A DNA stretch of 64,000 bases from assembly GCA_003255025.1 (NCBI GenBank), contig QANY01013855.1:277524-341523 (forward strand), given 5' to 3'. The position numbers and the translations under genes were made by a program. The stretch is from Datisca glomerata. Its lineage: Eukaryota > Streptophyta > Magnoliopsida > Cucurbitales > Datiscaceae. Below are positions 37,134 through 48,409 of this stretch, in pieces (positions within the stretch are counted from its first letter, which is position 1; the number at the start of each line of letters is the position of its first letter). The notes below the pieces were generated by a model that saw only the letters and a program-made list of their open reading frames with translations, had not been told where the DNA came from and searched no databases.

Positions 37134-40100
37134 TTAAGGGAGGTGGTTGTTCTTGAGTGCCGTAAACACTTTCGGTGAGAGCAGCAAAAAAAACGTTAAG
37201 ACGGAACCAAAGAACATTTTGATAGCATCTGTAAAGGGGTCATGATCAACCATTTCTGAGGTGCTACTTGGAGTTGAAATGGCAGTTGCTGATGGAAGGG
37301 CTTCAAGTACTGCATCGGCCAGATCTGTAATAAAAGATGAGGTACAATTGAGAGCTGGGACACGGCCCCAGTTACTAATCCCAGATTCTAGAGCCAAATG
37401 CTTGTATTCCATGTCAATCTCTTCAAGAGTTTCAATGTGTTCACTCACGAAGCTGAAATACAAAAAAGAAAAGACAACGAACACTTGCAGTTAGTTTGGT
37501 CACTCGGAAAGAAAAACAAGAGGAAAGTAAATGGAGTTAGAAGAAAAGGGAATAAAATTATTAATATAGCAAACTTCTTTCATATCACTAATTTACTCTA
37601 CATATTCTCAAGACTACAATGAATACCCTGTGGTGGTTATATTAGCATTTACTTGGTTTAAAGGAAAGACAAGAGCTTAACTTATGGAGTACAGTTAATT
37701 TTGGTTTTGGAAAAACCAAGCACGTAACAGAAGGCAAAAAGATAGAAGACTTCTTATAAGAAGCTTGTGATCTTAAACGATTCAATTTCATCATAGACTT
37801 GGAAAAATACGTGCCCTTTACAGACTTGGACAGATGAATTATTTTCTTCTCAAAGAAAACAACAAAAACAAGATGCTGAAAATAATGATAATTGATGTTT
37901 CAAACTATCACAGGGAATTAAAACCAGAAAAAAGCGTGCCCATCATAGACTTAGAAAAATACGCGCCCATTATAGACTTGGACAGATGAATTATTTTCTT
38001 CTCAAAGAAAACAACAAAAACAAGATGCCAAAAATAATGATAATTGATGTTTCAAACTATCACAGGGAATTAAAACCAGAAAAAAAGAGACGATGTCACT
38101 AGAAATGTTTTAGATTACCTTACTGGAACAGCTAGAAGACTTTTCACACCATTCTGGCCAAGCTCAACCAAAGCCTCATCCGTGTAGGGCTTCAGCCATT
38201 GTACCGGACCAACCCGGCTCTGATATAATTAAGAAAAAGGTTAGCAGTGTACTTATACTAACTAAGCCACGTCAAGATAAAAAAATGAGGAACAAGAAAC
38301 CAAGATGTTTAGCTTTGGCCCACCTGGTAAGCAAGAGTGTGTTCATTGTCAATTCGTCTAGCTTTCAACTCTTGCATGATTAGGCATATACACTCCTCCA
38401 TTTGATCTTTATATGGATCTCCTGCATCCTCAATGTAACTAACGGGCACTCCATGAGCACTGAAGAAAATCATAACCTAGAATAGTGCACAGAGAATTTT
38501 AAATGATAATCATGCATCTCAACTGCATCAACAAAGATCAGTCCAGGGAAAAATCAACTCACCTCCTTCTTTTCAGGAAAATTCTCCAGCTCTTTCTCGA
38601 TCAAGTCAGCCATTGACTTGACATAGCCTTCTCGTTGATACCAGGACTTTATTATAGAAACAGGCAAGCTTGAAAGATGTGCATCTTCCCTGAAAGATAT
38701 TCACATTCAGTTAAACTGATCGAGCTGTGCCGAGTTTCTAAAGAAGAATGTTAAAAAACTGGGACATAATTATCACCTGAATATTTTTTGGAGTACACGG
38801 ATACTTGACCCAGTTGTAGAAATAGAGAACTGGGGATATAGAGGCAACACTACCAGCCTAGTTATCTTATCCCTCTTAATCTGTCAAGTTGCAACAATGA
38901 AGGTTTCAACAATTTGACTCATAATTAAATCAAATATGGCCATTCCATGAAATCAATTACAGAGACAGGGATAAGCATGTCCGGCTCTATGTTCTTTCAG
39001 CATTGACATCATGCAAACCACTAGAGATTAATAACTCACTTGCTCAATTGCTTCTTCTGTGAATGGATACCAGTAGCGCATTCCAACATAGACATTTACA
39101 GGGACATTCTTTGCTTCCAAAGCCATTTTAAGTGCATGAGCCTGCAATGAATACCTCATGTTATGAAATTTACAGATATAATAGTCAACAAACCAGATAC
39201 AAATAAAACCAATACAGAATTGGAACACACAAGAGTAAAAAAGTTGTTGCAAACAAGAAAATGAAGAAAACACCGGAGGATACAGTCTTCATACCTGTTC
39301 ATCAGTTATTTTACGTAAAGGTGAGCCACCTCCTATAGCAGCATACCCTTCTTTACTTTTAGACGCTCGAAGCAAAGAAATTAGTTTTGCCAAGGGTTGT
39401 TGGAGGAATGAAAACAACCTTGGGAGTCGGATAATGTCCTGTTAAAGTTATGAAACCATGAGTATGACGTAAAGCATGAAAGTCCACTCATTCTCACTCA
39501 AATCACCCAGGCTAGAATAACTGATCAACATACTGGGTCTGCAAAGAGATTGTATAGAAATGGTTGGACATCATTTAGCGTTTCCGGCCCTCCAAGATTC
39601 AGAAGCAGCACTCCAATTTTTTCTTCAATCGCATAAGAATGATCTTCTGCAGCAGTCCCTTCATATGTGCAGACTCCCACTGAGCAACGCGTTTTTCCCA
39701 CTACGTTTGTCCTCCTGTTGGAGCCACAATAATGTAATCCTCCAACTCTGCCATGTTTCGTATCACCAGATATAGAACAAGAAACCTTCAGTAGTTGAGA
39801 AGCAGATTTATCAGCAACTTGCAATCCCCTACATGAAAGGAACCAGATGAACATGAGTAATAAGGAAAGAGAGTGGGACCTTCGGTTTTTATAAGCTTTA
39901 ATGAACTTTTGATTTCAAGGTATTCCAAAAAAACCTCGAATCCATCAAACTATTAAAGTAATAAACGACATTATTATTTGATGTAAGATAATCTTACTTC
40001 CTTAACAATATGCATAGAAATATATCACAATGTATATACGTAAATGCATATGGACGTATGGCTATAGCTACAGTTCTCGTAAAATGGCAGACAATTAACA

Positions 40101-40378
40101 ATTCCGTTTCATTTACAAAAACTGTTATTTTATAAAGCAGACTGACAAGGGGGAAAAGGCATCATTTAGCACCGGAAATCCAAAGATTATATTCTGCGCA
40201 ATAATCATCAGGACTGCCTATGCCATCAGACTATTAAACAGAAAAGGCAATAATTAAACATCCATAATTGATCATTATTGCATCGAACTTACATAACAAT
40301 TTTATGATCCGGATCATAAATGTTAGAACCGGGAAGCTTCATACGAGGAATGACACCGGAGCATGAGGATGCGTCCAT
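37134..40378 (-). CDS. FC2: Ferrochelatase, chloroplast type II (FC2-like)
   Basis: Inserts Fe2+ into protoporphyrin IX, the last step of haem synthesis, at plastid membranes. Nine exons on the minus strand: 40378-40293, 39828-39534, 39438-39295, 39141-39040, 38880-38777, 38689-38563, 38476-38324, 38219-38119 and 37452-37134. They sum to 1431 bp, in frame, 476 residues. The start is the first in-frame ATG ([17 protein letters not shown]); residues up to about 95 form a Ser-rich transit region. Motifs are [51 protein letters not shown] with the catalytic His, and [16 protein letters not shown] with the conserved Glu. The C terminus adds [18 protein letters not shown], a hydrophobic LHC-like tail that marks FC2-type enzymes in plants. 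Every splice pair is GT-AG and no damage is seen. Confidence 0.96.
37791..38093. repeat. Tandem duplication (~152 bp) inside ferrochelatase intron 8
   Basis: The segment from CATAGACTTGGAAAAATACG through TAAAACCAGAAAAAA occurs twice in a row with a few substitutions (GACTTGGACAGATG at 37823 and 37975). It lies wholly in intron 38118-37453. Confidence 0.9.
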
Positions 40379-41215
40379 GGCTTCGGAAATTGCAGAAAGA
40401 AATAACCGAAATCGTAAAAACCTCTCAGAAAGTCTCGACTCCAATAGAAATGAAGACGCCAAAGACAAACAAGCCTTATTCACGAACTAAATAGTCGATT
40501 AGTATTATCCGATAGGGAACTGGAAGAGAGCTTTGATTAAGGGTTAGGTGCAAAAGGAAAATTTGAAAAGTCAAATATGGAGAATAAAGAATCGGGGTTA
40601 GTCTACCAACTCTGATCTCAGCGTCTTCGCAATCGACGTGTTTGAATTTGGGTGAAGGAACGTGAATTTATCAGTGAAGGTGTAAGATTCTTGAACGTTT
40701 AGCTTAGCTCCTTCGTCGAAGTTCGGTCGGTTGGGGTCTTGGTGCTGGGGCTCCATGCCTATGGGAGTAGTTGTTTTTTGTATTTCTCTCCTCGGGCCGG
40801 GTATTTTATGTAGATCCATCAGCCGTTTCTCACCAATCCGACGGTGAATTTTTGAGTAGAAGTTTCATCAAGCTACTCTGATCCACACGTGCTATCCAAT
40901 TCCCATCTTGCGGCTTTCTAACATTTGTTTAGAATTATGACTTGTAGTTTACATAAATGTACTCCTATTGGAAAATATACCGGATTAGTCGACAAGTTAT
41001 CCTCCAAACAATAATTTATTTTGACCAAACCAACTAGTTTCGCTTGTTTGTTACAGTACATGTCTCGTTTCAAGATTCATCCATTAGGATCCTCTTTTTA
41101 GAATATATATTCTATCCATAATAAATATATATAGAGAGAATATATATAGTAAGAGCTTCTATTGAGGAACTTAATATTGATTGAATAAGGAAAGAGAAGA
41201 GTACTTTGTTATAGG
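40379..41215. promoter_or_regulatory. Ferrochelatase upstream region with perfect G-box
   Basis: 5' UTR and promoter of the minus-strand ferrochelatase gene. A palindromic CACGTG lies at 40886-40891, about 510 bases before the start codon; G-boxes are bound by light-signalling bZIP and bHLH factors. An open frame at 40819-40598 on the gene's strand may be part of the leader and has no recognisable domain. Beyond about 40950 the DNA is AT-rich with no feature. Confidence 0.5.
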
Positions 41216-41495
41216 GGTGCAGAGACAGCCAGGAGGTTTGCCTAGAAGCAACCACCCTTGAAAGAGTGCGTAATAACTCACTGATCGAGCGCTCTTGCGC
41301 CGAAGATGAATGGTTCTAAGCGATCTATCGAAGCTGTGGGATGTAAAATTGCATCGGTAGGGGAGTGTTCTGCCTTAGAGGGAAGCACCTGCGCGAGCAG
41401 TGGTGGATGAAGCGAAAGCGAGAATGTCGGCTTGAGTAATGCAATCATTGGTGAGAATCCAATGCCCCGAAAACCTAAGGGTTCCTCCGCAAGGT
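41216..41495 (+). pseudogene. Nuclear copy of a plastid 23S rRNA fragment (NUPT)
   Basis: About 280 bases closely follow plastid 23S rRNA: GGTGCAGAGACAGCCAGGAG, GAGTGCGTAATAACTCACTG, ATCGAGCGCTCTTGCGCCGA, GTCGGCTTGAGTAATGCAA and CCCCGAAAACCTAAGGG. It spans the GTPase-associated (L11-binding) region and the adjacent domain, matching the region around E. coli positions 1030-1300. Differences from the plastid sequence as I know it are mostly C-to-T and G-to-A, as expected for methylated, decaying nuclear insertions. It is far too short to be an rRNA gene. Confidence 0.93.
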
Positions 41496-41541
41496 GGGTT
41501 TCAATTCTATTATTATAGTTTAATTTTTTTAATTATATAAT

Positions 41542-41990
41542 GTGTTTTTAGACTTGACCCCTAATAAAGTTAAATGACTAAAATAAACATTTTCATTAAG
41601 TTAAGCTTATCTATACTCATGGCAGGGTCTACTGATTTTTTTTCAAATTATTCCCCATCATACTCTTCTTACACTCATCCAATCAAATGTTAAATCATTC
41701 TCTTCAACGCAACTTCACTATCTTTCTTCACATACTCTCTCTCCTCTTTACCCAAATCAAAACACGAACTCCATCAATGATTACATCTTCAACTCTATAT
41801 TCACTCTCCTTCTTCACCTCCTATACCTTTTTCACTTCCTTTAATAAAAATATTTCAAGGAGAAAAAATGGGTATTTAGGTGAAAAATTAGATATTTTGT
41901 TGAAGTAGTTGAAAAAAAATTCAAGGAGAAAAATGGGTATTTCGTTAGAGGGCTTGAAAAAAATTTCAAGGAGAAAAAATGGATATGAAG
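41542..41990 (+). repeat. Left terminal inverted repeat, outer part
   Basis: Matches the reverse complement of about 48655-49012. Shared words in the same order include GACTAAAATAA, CTTATCTATAC, CTTCTTACAC, CAATCAAATGT and CTCTCTCC.., ending near AAAAAATGGGTAT. Divergence is substantial. Confidence 0.85.
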
Positions 41991-43190
41991 GGATGTCACA
42001 ACAGCAAGCAGTATGTTGAAGACGATGGCTTCAAGATGTCTTCTTGAAGTTTAAAAGACAGTGTCGATCATCTTGAATCCCTCTTAAAACCTACAAGACG
42101 ACTTCAAGATTAATCTTGAAACCATCTTAAAGTAATCTTGTAGACTTCAAGATAACTTTGATATCATCTTTAAGCAATCTTGTAGACTTCAAGATGGCGC
42201 CACGATCATCTTGAAGTCTTCAATGAATTTTTTTATTTTTTTAAATTCAAGACTTCAAGTATGCGTAAAAAAAATTCATTGAAGACTTCAAAATCATCTT
42301 GAAGACATATTGAAGTCTACAAGATTGATTTAAGATGGCTTCAATATCATCTTGAAGTTGTCTCGTAGGTTTTAAGAGGGCTTCAAGATGATCTGGACAC
42401 CATCTTGTAGACTTTAAGATTGCTTCAAGAGGGCTTGAAGATCATCTTGAAACTATTTGGAAGTCTACAAGATTGCTTCAAGATGGCTTCAAGGAAGTCG
42501 TCTTATAGGTTTTGAGAGGGTTTCAAGATAATTTTGACACCGTCTTGTAGACTTCAAGACTATTTTAAGAGGACTTCAAGATTATCTTGATGTGAAATTA
42601 TTATTATTATTATTATTATTTAATTCAAGACTTCAAGTAGGCGTAAAAAATCCATTGAGGGCTTCAAGATTATCTCGACGCCATCTTAAAGTATACAAAA
42701 TTTCTTCAAGTCATCTTGTAGTTATCTTAAAGTCTATAAGATTGCTTCAAGATGGCTTCAAAATCATTTTCAAGCTGTCATGTAGGTTTTAAGAGAGCTT
42801 TAAGATGATCCGGACACCGTCTTGTAGACTTCAATATTATTTTATGAGGACTTCAAGATCATCTTGATGTGAAATTATTACTTTTTATTTTTTTTTAAAT
42901 TCAAGACTTCAAGTAGGTGTAAAAAAATTCATTGAAAACTTCGAGATGATTTTGACGACATCTTGAAGTCTACAGGATTACTTCAAGATCATCTTGAAGC
43001 TATCTTGAAATCTATAAGATTTCTTTGAGATGGATTCAAGATCCTCGTGAAGCTGTCTTGTAGACTTTAAGATCATCTTGAAGTTATCTTGAAGTCTACA
43101 GGATTGCTTCAAAAGGGCTTCAAGATCACCTTGATGTGAAATTATTTTTTTATTTTTTTATCAGGACTTCAAGTAAGCGTAATATGATTG
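41990..43190. repeat. Sub-terminal array of palindromic TTCAAGAT/ATCTTGAA repeats
   Basis: About 1.2 kb of irregular units built from CTTCAAGAT, ATCTTGAAG, GTCTACAAGATTGCTTCAAG and TTGTAGGTTTTAAGAGGG. Abutting CTTCAAGAT and ATCTTGAAG words form near-perfect palindromes, so the transcript could fold into many hairpins. A larger unit of roughly 270-290 bp, marked by AATTCAAGACTTCAAGTAGGCGTAAAAA, recurs at about 42243, 42622 and 42899. A shorter related block sits at the right end (48410-48640). Confidence 0.9.
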
Positions 43191-44830
43191 ATATACTCGC
43201 TCTAGGAAGATGTTTCCCATGAATAAGAAGCCTTAATGTAGATATGTTGTTCTGCCCTCCACCACCACCCCCTAACCCCTCAACACACACACGCACCTTG
43301 AACTAAAAAAGAAAAGTTTAATTTTGTTTGAACAAGCAATAAGGTTTGAACTCTCTTTCAAAATGTCAAAATGATGTCTAATTTTTTAGCAACAATTGTC
43401 TCGGATGGAGTGAAGTATTTTGTTTCTTGTTGGAAAATATTGATAATACATATCCAGCTTTGTTGCCTTTATGGGATTCTTAGGGGGAAACATGAACTAT
43501 CAACTAGAAGTTTGCATATTTGAAACTCAAGTGTCACTTAGCATATTTTGATATTGTGCATAGGTAAGCAATATTTTTCTTCCCTTTTTTTTCTTAAGCT
43601 GAAGCTAGTTTCTGAATAATGAATTTTAACCTGAATTTACTACAACAAATATGACATTCTACAAGATTTAAATTAAGGGTTCATAGTCTCCTCCTATAAA
43701 AAACTTGAAACAACAAGACTCTTTATGAACCCTATAAAAGATTCCTATTAAAAGTTCAAAAATAAGCGGGATGAAATTTTTTAAGGGAAACGGGACTTAA
43801 AAAAATAAGCGGGAGTGAGTTTTAGTGAAGAGAGGCTCTCAATTACACACTCAAACTCTTCCCTCTTCAGTCTTCTCTCTCAATTTCTTCATGAGAGAGA
43901 TCTGTCATTCTCACAGTCTTCTCTCTCGAAGCTCTCACTTGCAACTCCCTCTCTCAACTCTGTCCACACAAGGAGAGACATGTCATGATTGTTCTTGCTT
44001 TAGCCCTTGCACACGATCAAGTGAGTGGAGACGGCTCTTCGCATCTTTCATTTATGAAACTAGGGATCTTCACATCTATTGTATATATTAGAGAGTTAGG
44101 GTTCTTGGCTTTGCCGTTCTTGGCTTTGCCGTTCATGGCTTTGTATGTTCCTCTGAAAGTGTGAATCTGATTCTTCTTTATTTGTTTGCCCTAATCTCTC
44201 TCATTCGTTTGGGTCTCTTAGGAAAACTTGTAAATCAGAGATAGTTTTTTTTTGGATTTTTCTTCATTAATATATCAAAGATAGAGAGAAACATTGATTT
44301 TGGATTGTGTTTTCTCTTATTGATATTAGCTTTCTGAATCTTCGCAGCTTCATTGTTTCATTCGATTACTGTAGTTATATATCATAGATCGTAGCTATAA
44401 ACTGATTCTAGCTTTGGTTTGTGTTTCTAGTTCTATAGAAAACCAAAATCACGAAGAGTCCCTTTTGTGTATTTCTTCATCGCCACCGACAACATTCCAT
44501 CTTTACGTAATTGTACAATTTAGGTTTGATTTTACTACTCTTTCTTAGTTTTTATTTTGATAATTGAATGTTATTGGATTTTCTGATAAATGTGTTCATT
44601 CTCAAACGATTGGATTGACATGAAGATATTATTTTGGTGAGTTTCTACTTCTAAGTCAAATGGTTATTCCTTTGCGCACGTCTTTTTTCAGTTTTCTATA
44701 TTTATATTCTCATCTGTTGATATGAATATGCTTACATAAATCTTGTTTAGCAGTCTGATTTCAGAACTCTAGTTTGTACCATTTTAGTATGTTTCATGCC
44801 TCGCTTATTAAATATTCTCATCAGTTTTCA
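43191..44830. other. Pack-MULE interior without recognised exons
   Basis: AT-rich with a pyrimidine-rich leader-like stretch at 43840-43990 and a duplicated GTTCTTGGCTTTGCC at 44100-44130. No coding match could be supported. Confidence 0.4.
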
Positions 44831-44848
44831 TATTTCACCAGTTCCTGC

Positions 44849-45065
44849 CACTGAAGATGAGGTACTGGCCTCTCAGAGCTAGTACTTTATCTCCTTAGTA
44901 ATTTTCTTTAATGTGTTGGTATGGCTATTTAATTCTTTCCTCCTTTTTCAGATTGAAGCAGAAGCATCTTCTGTTAAAACTGTAGCAGAGCATGTATGCC
45001 CCTTAAGAGTTGTTTTAGATAGGGTCGTTCTGACTTCAACCGAAGTGTTGTTAGGATGTTGGCAG
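44849..45065 (+). pseudogene. Captured exon fragments, unassigned (possibly 2H phosphoesterase/cyclic phosphodiesterase type)
   Basis: Two exon-like blocks bounded by AG and GT. The first reads PATEDE (44849-44860). The second, from 44952, reads IEAEASSVKTVAEHVCPLRV then VLDRVVLTSTEVLLGCWQ and ends before GGTACC. The joint reading has the feel of the RNA ligase/cyclic nucleotide phosphodiesterase family (a substrate-binding helix followed by a beta strand), but this is a weak impression. Confidence 0.35.
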
Positions 45066-46049
45066 GTACCTCCTCTACTACCATCCTTATTCTTTTCAAA
45101 TTAAACTTTTGCATCTTGAAGTCTTCATGGTGTAGCTCCCTCCCTCTTTCCATCTTTCCCTCACGCTCATGCGTGCACAGACATGAAGACACGTGCTCAG
45201 ATGCAATTGTTCACTCACTCTATTAGTCACTTCTCACTCATAGATTTGATATATCTCCACATTGTACTCCTAGGCATGTATTACTCATAAACCATATACA
45301 TCTGTTGCATTTTCTACTTGTAATATCACATCTGTTAGATATCCTGAAATGTTGCAATAGCCTTTCTATATTTATTTACTGTGGCGAAGTTCTACAACAT
45401 AAATGGGGCAACGGGTGGATTCTTAGAAGTCATATTCTGTGCAGGAGTTATAATTTATACTGCCTTAGTATCCTTATCTTGATTTTGGTATATCACAAAC
45501 ACAGGTCCAAATATGTAGGAAACAAAAAATTACCTTCTTCATGTGATAATTGATTTCTCTCTTTATTATAGTCTTTTTAATGAGGATCTTAGTCTATTAT
45601 AGTCCACGTCCTAATTTTTTATCTCAAAATATACATAATGTTTTTATTTTCCTCAACATTAGCTAATAAAAGGATTTTTGGTCCACTGATCGAAGAGATT
45701 GATATGTTCCAGTAAAAACCAATAGTTTATTAGACTGAATTTCCTTAGTTTTCTAGAGATCAAACCCTGAAAAGAAGCAGCGACATAATCTTTACATGAT
45801 GATAGAGTAAAGTATGGATTTCTAGACATCTAATCATGAAGGATGGGTGATCCATTTCTGGCAATAAAGAAGGCATGGACTCGTTATACATATAAGTTCT
45901 CTTTTTTTATAAGTTTTACCTTTGATGTTTCTGATAGTATTTTTACTATTTCCTAAAGGTGTATAAATTGGAGCTTGTTGGATACATTAACTTGGCCTGT
46001 TTACTTGGTCCGATACTTAACGGTTATGGGTTATGCAAAATGATGGGAG

Positions 46050-46298
46050 TGGAGTGATTTTTTTGAAAAGGTTCTCAATGGTGAGTATTGTTCCTTACAT
46101 ACCGGTAGAAAACTAATGGTTTTGCAAATAATTTGTGATGACATTTTGGAGTGTACAGAGCTCAGAATTGAAATCGACCTACGTGAAGAATTGAAATTTG
46201 AAATGAATGATGATGTTGGTGAAACTAATCACTTTGAAAATGCCCCAAAAATAGTTCATTCCAGGTATTCGAAAACCTCTTCTTGCAAGGATACATAG
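46050..46298 (+). pseudogene. Captured fragment of a PTM-like DDT-domain gene
   Basis: Reads FFEKVLNGEYCSLHTGRKL, MVLQIICDDILECTELRIEI and DLREELKF, then VHSRYSKTSSCKD before a stop at 46296-46298. This is the pattern I know from the N-terminal part of PTM/DDT-domain PHD proteins (FEKVLNGE..SL.TGRKL..LQILCDD and RVHPRYSKTSACKD). It lacks the rest of the protein. Assignment is by recalled motif and should be checked by search. Confidence 0.6.
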
Positions 46299-47476
46299 GC
46301 AATGGCTGGCATTTTTATGTTGATTTTTGTCTCAAATTTAATTTATTTATACATACTTGGATATTGTAGATTAACTATTAGATATTAGTTTGGCAAAAAA
46401 TAAAGCTGATGTAAATGAAGTAGGGTTTATTATAGCAATTCCACTCAACCCAATTGGGCTACCATTAGGTGCCTTATATGACTATTTGTTTTCGTAACTA
46501 AGTCATAACATCATTGCCTAATTTTATTTGGAAATAGAGAGTTATAAAAGATAGCTCTTGTTTGCCTAACATTTCCATGATGCTTCATGTGTTCTTGTAG
46601 ACTCTCAGGCAGATGAATTAAGGTAATTGCTAGTTTAACTATCTTCCATTATTTAAATGCTCAATATAATTGCTATTGGGCCACCGCCTACTTTTGTTAT
46701 TTTCTTTTAGTCTTGTACTTTTTCCTAAAAGTATAGATTAATGCCCATGCTTTTATTAGTGACTTACAATTTAGTCACTATGTTTGTTGTAGACTTATAT
46801 GTGATGTTAAGTTTATTTCTTCCAAAACATGGACGAATTATGTTTGTATACATTCATGCCCATACTTTTATTAGTAGATGCTTCTTGTTTATTTTAATCT
46901 AGTCTTTCGAATAACTTTACCGGTTAATGAGAGATGAGATAATAATGGACTACGTCTTTCGATTGCTTGTACCGGATAATTTGCTGCCTTTTGGGTTTTT
47001 TATTTTCTTATCATAATATAGTGGACACACCTGTTCTTGAAGATGACTCGTAGATAGCAACTTCTTGTGTGGTCCTTACACTTACTATTTGATTTTGACT
47101 TCTATAGAAAACATGTGTTTTAAAATATGTGTGGCATTTTACCCCTTCTGTTTTCTTTCCTTTGTTGGAGTCTTGAATGCCTTCATTTACATTTTTTAAG
47201 CTAAATAATTAAGATTTAATATATATGTCTAGATTAATCATGCGATTGAAGTATTTGAACTTAAATCATAGAGCTCATTTTACTAAAAATGCATGCCTAT
47301 AGAAGCCATCGATTATATGCTATTGAGAAATGACTTACTAAGTATCATATGTTGGTGCCCTTATGGTTGTACTATCGTATTTGGATTTATTCTTTACAGG
47401 AGTTCATGTATCTTTTATAAAAAGTGAAATGTATGTTTTGGTGATGACCTACATTAGTCATTTAAAAACTATTCAG

Positions 47477-48036
47477 CGAGTAGCATTTTCCACTACTGCA
47501 AATATGTGCGAGAAATTCCTTCGAATGCTGCTGATTTTGTGATGGAAGTTGTTGCATTGTTGACTAACCTTCTTCAATATCATGATGCAAAGGTTGGTAG
47601 CAGTTTCGTGATATATGAATATATTTGATATATGTGTCAGTTTTTCCTTCATCACATATAATTTATATGTTGGCAAGTGTTGGAGCATGCTTCAGTTTGT
47701 TTGACACGAATTGCTGAATCATTTGCATCATCTTCTGATAAGAAGATGAATTATGTAATCATGGATTAGTGACACAAGCTGCCTTACTTGTATCCACCAA
47801 CACTTCTGGAGGTGGACAATTCCTGGAACTACGTTGTTAAGTTCAGTCAGTAACTTTAGAAATTGTTGGGATCAGTGGCATTCTTAAAGTGGTTCCCTAT
47901 TAGGAGCCAAAACTCTGCTTCTTCTTGGGATTAGTGGCATTCTTAAAGACATATTGTCTGGTTCTGGCACATCTGAAAATGCATGTGTTTCACCTGTTTT
48001 AGCTCTGTTGCTGTTGCATTACTTAAAATTCATATT
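47477..48036 (+). pseudogene. Captured fragment of UPL3-like HECT E3 ubiquitin ligase (ARM-repeat region)
   Basis: Block 47477-47592, after an AG, reads RVAFSTTANMCEK, then (one-base shift) PSNAADFVMEVVALLTNLLQ and YHDAK before GGTT. Block 47678 onward reads LEHASVCLTRIAESFASSSD, then in another frame LCNHGLVTQAALLVSTNTSG, and finally LGAKTLLLLGISGILKDILS with GSGTSENACVSPVL near 47912-48000. These follow the armadillo-repeat part of Arabidopsis UPL3/KAKTUS in order. Frameshifts, stops, missing intermediate sequence and the Pack-MULE setting show it is a captured, non-functional fragment. Confidence 0.88.
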
Positions 48037-48052
48037 TATTCTTTAGGAGCCG

Positions 48053-48177
48053 AAATGTTCCACAAATAATTGCAGAGTCCAAGAGCCAGAAGATGATGAA
48101 CATGGTGACAATGATTGTAGAGAAGTTATAGGCTTTATGGGAAGTGGAAAAAGTTGTTTCAGGCAGGTATTATTCTT
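48053..48177 (+). pseudogene. Captured exon-like fragment, unidentified
   Basis: Open block EPKCSTNNCRVQEPEDDEHG continuing DNDCREVIGFMGSGKSCFRQ and followed by a GTATT donor-like site. Acidic, and not recognised. It sits directly after the UPL3-like piece but does not resemble UPL3. Confidence 0.35.
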
Positions 48178-48409
48178 TTTTCTCCTCTCTGCAATTGGCT
48201 ATAGGCTGTGAAACCCAGGTTATCCGCACTTTTTAAATTTCTTCTCTTCTTTGTTAATTCAAAACTTCATTGTTAGTGTTTAAAGCTTTACTCTTTGTCA
48301 ACATTGAAGATGCTCTAAATGGGTTTAAAAGGCATATGTCTCTAACTTGGCTTTAGGCTAGATTAATTTCCGAGAGGTTATCTAAATTGATTTTCTTATG
48401 TTTTTTACC

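Noticed and set aside
40598..40819. 73-codon frame upstream of ferrochelatase as a separate gene
   Set aside because: Lies in the expected leader/promoter of the minus-strand gene and has no domain; at most an upstream reading frame.
41216..41495. A functional rRNA gene
   Set aside because: Only ~280 bases of 23S are present, with transition-type changes and no flanking rRNA operon; a nuclear plastid insertion explains it.
43825..44091. 88-codon Ser/Leu-rich frame in the Pack-MULE
   Set aside because: Translation of a CT-rich leader-like stretch; no support beyond being open.
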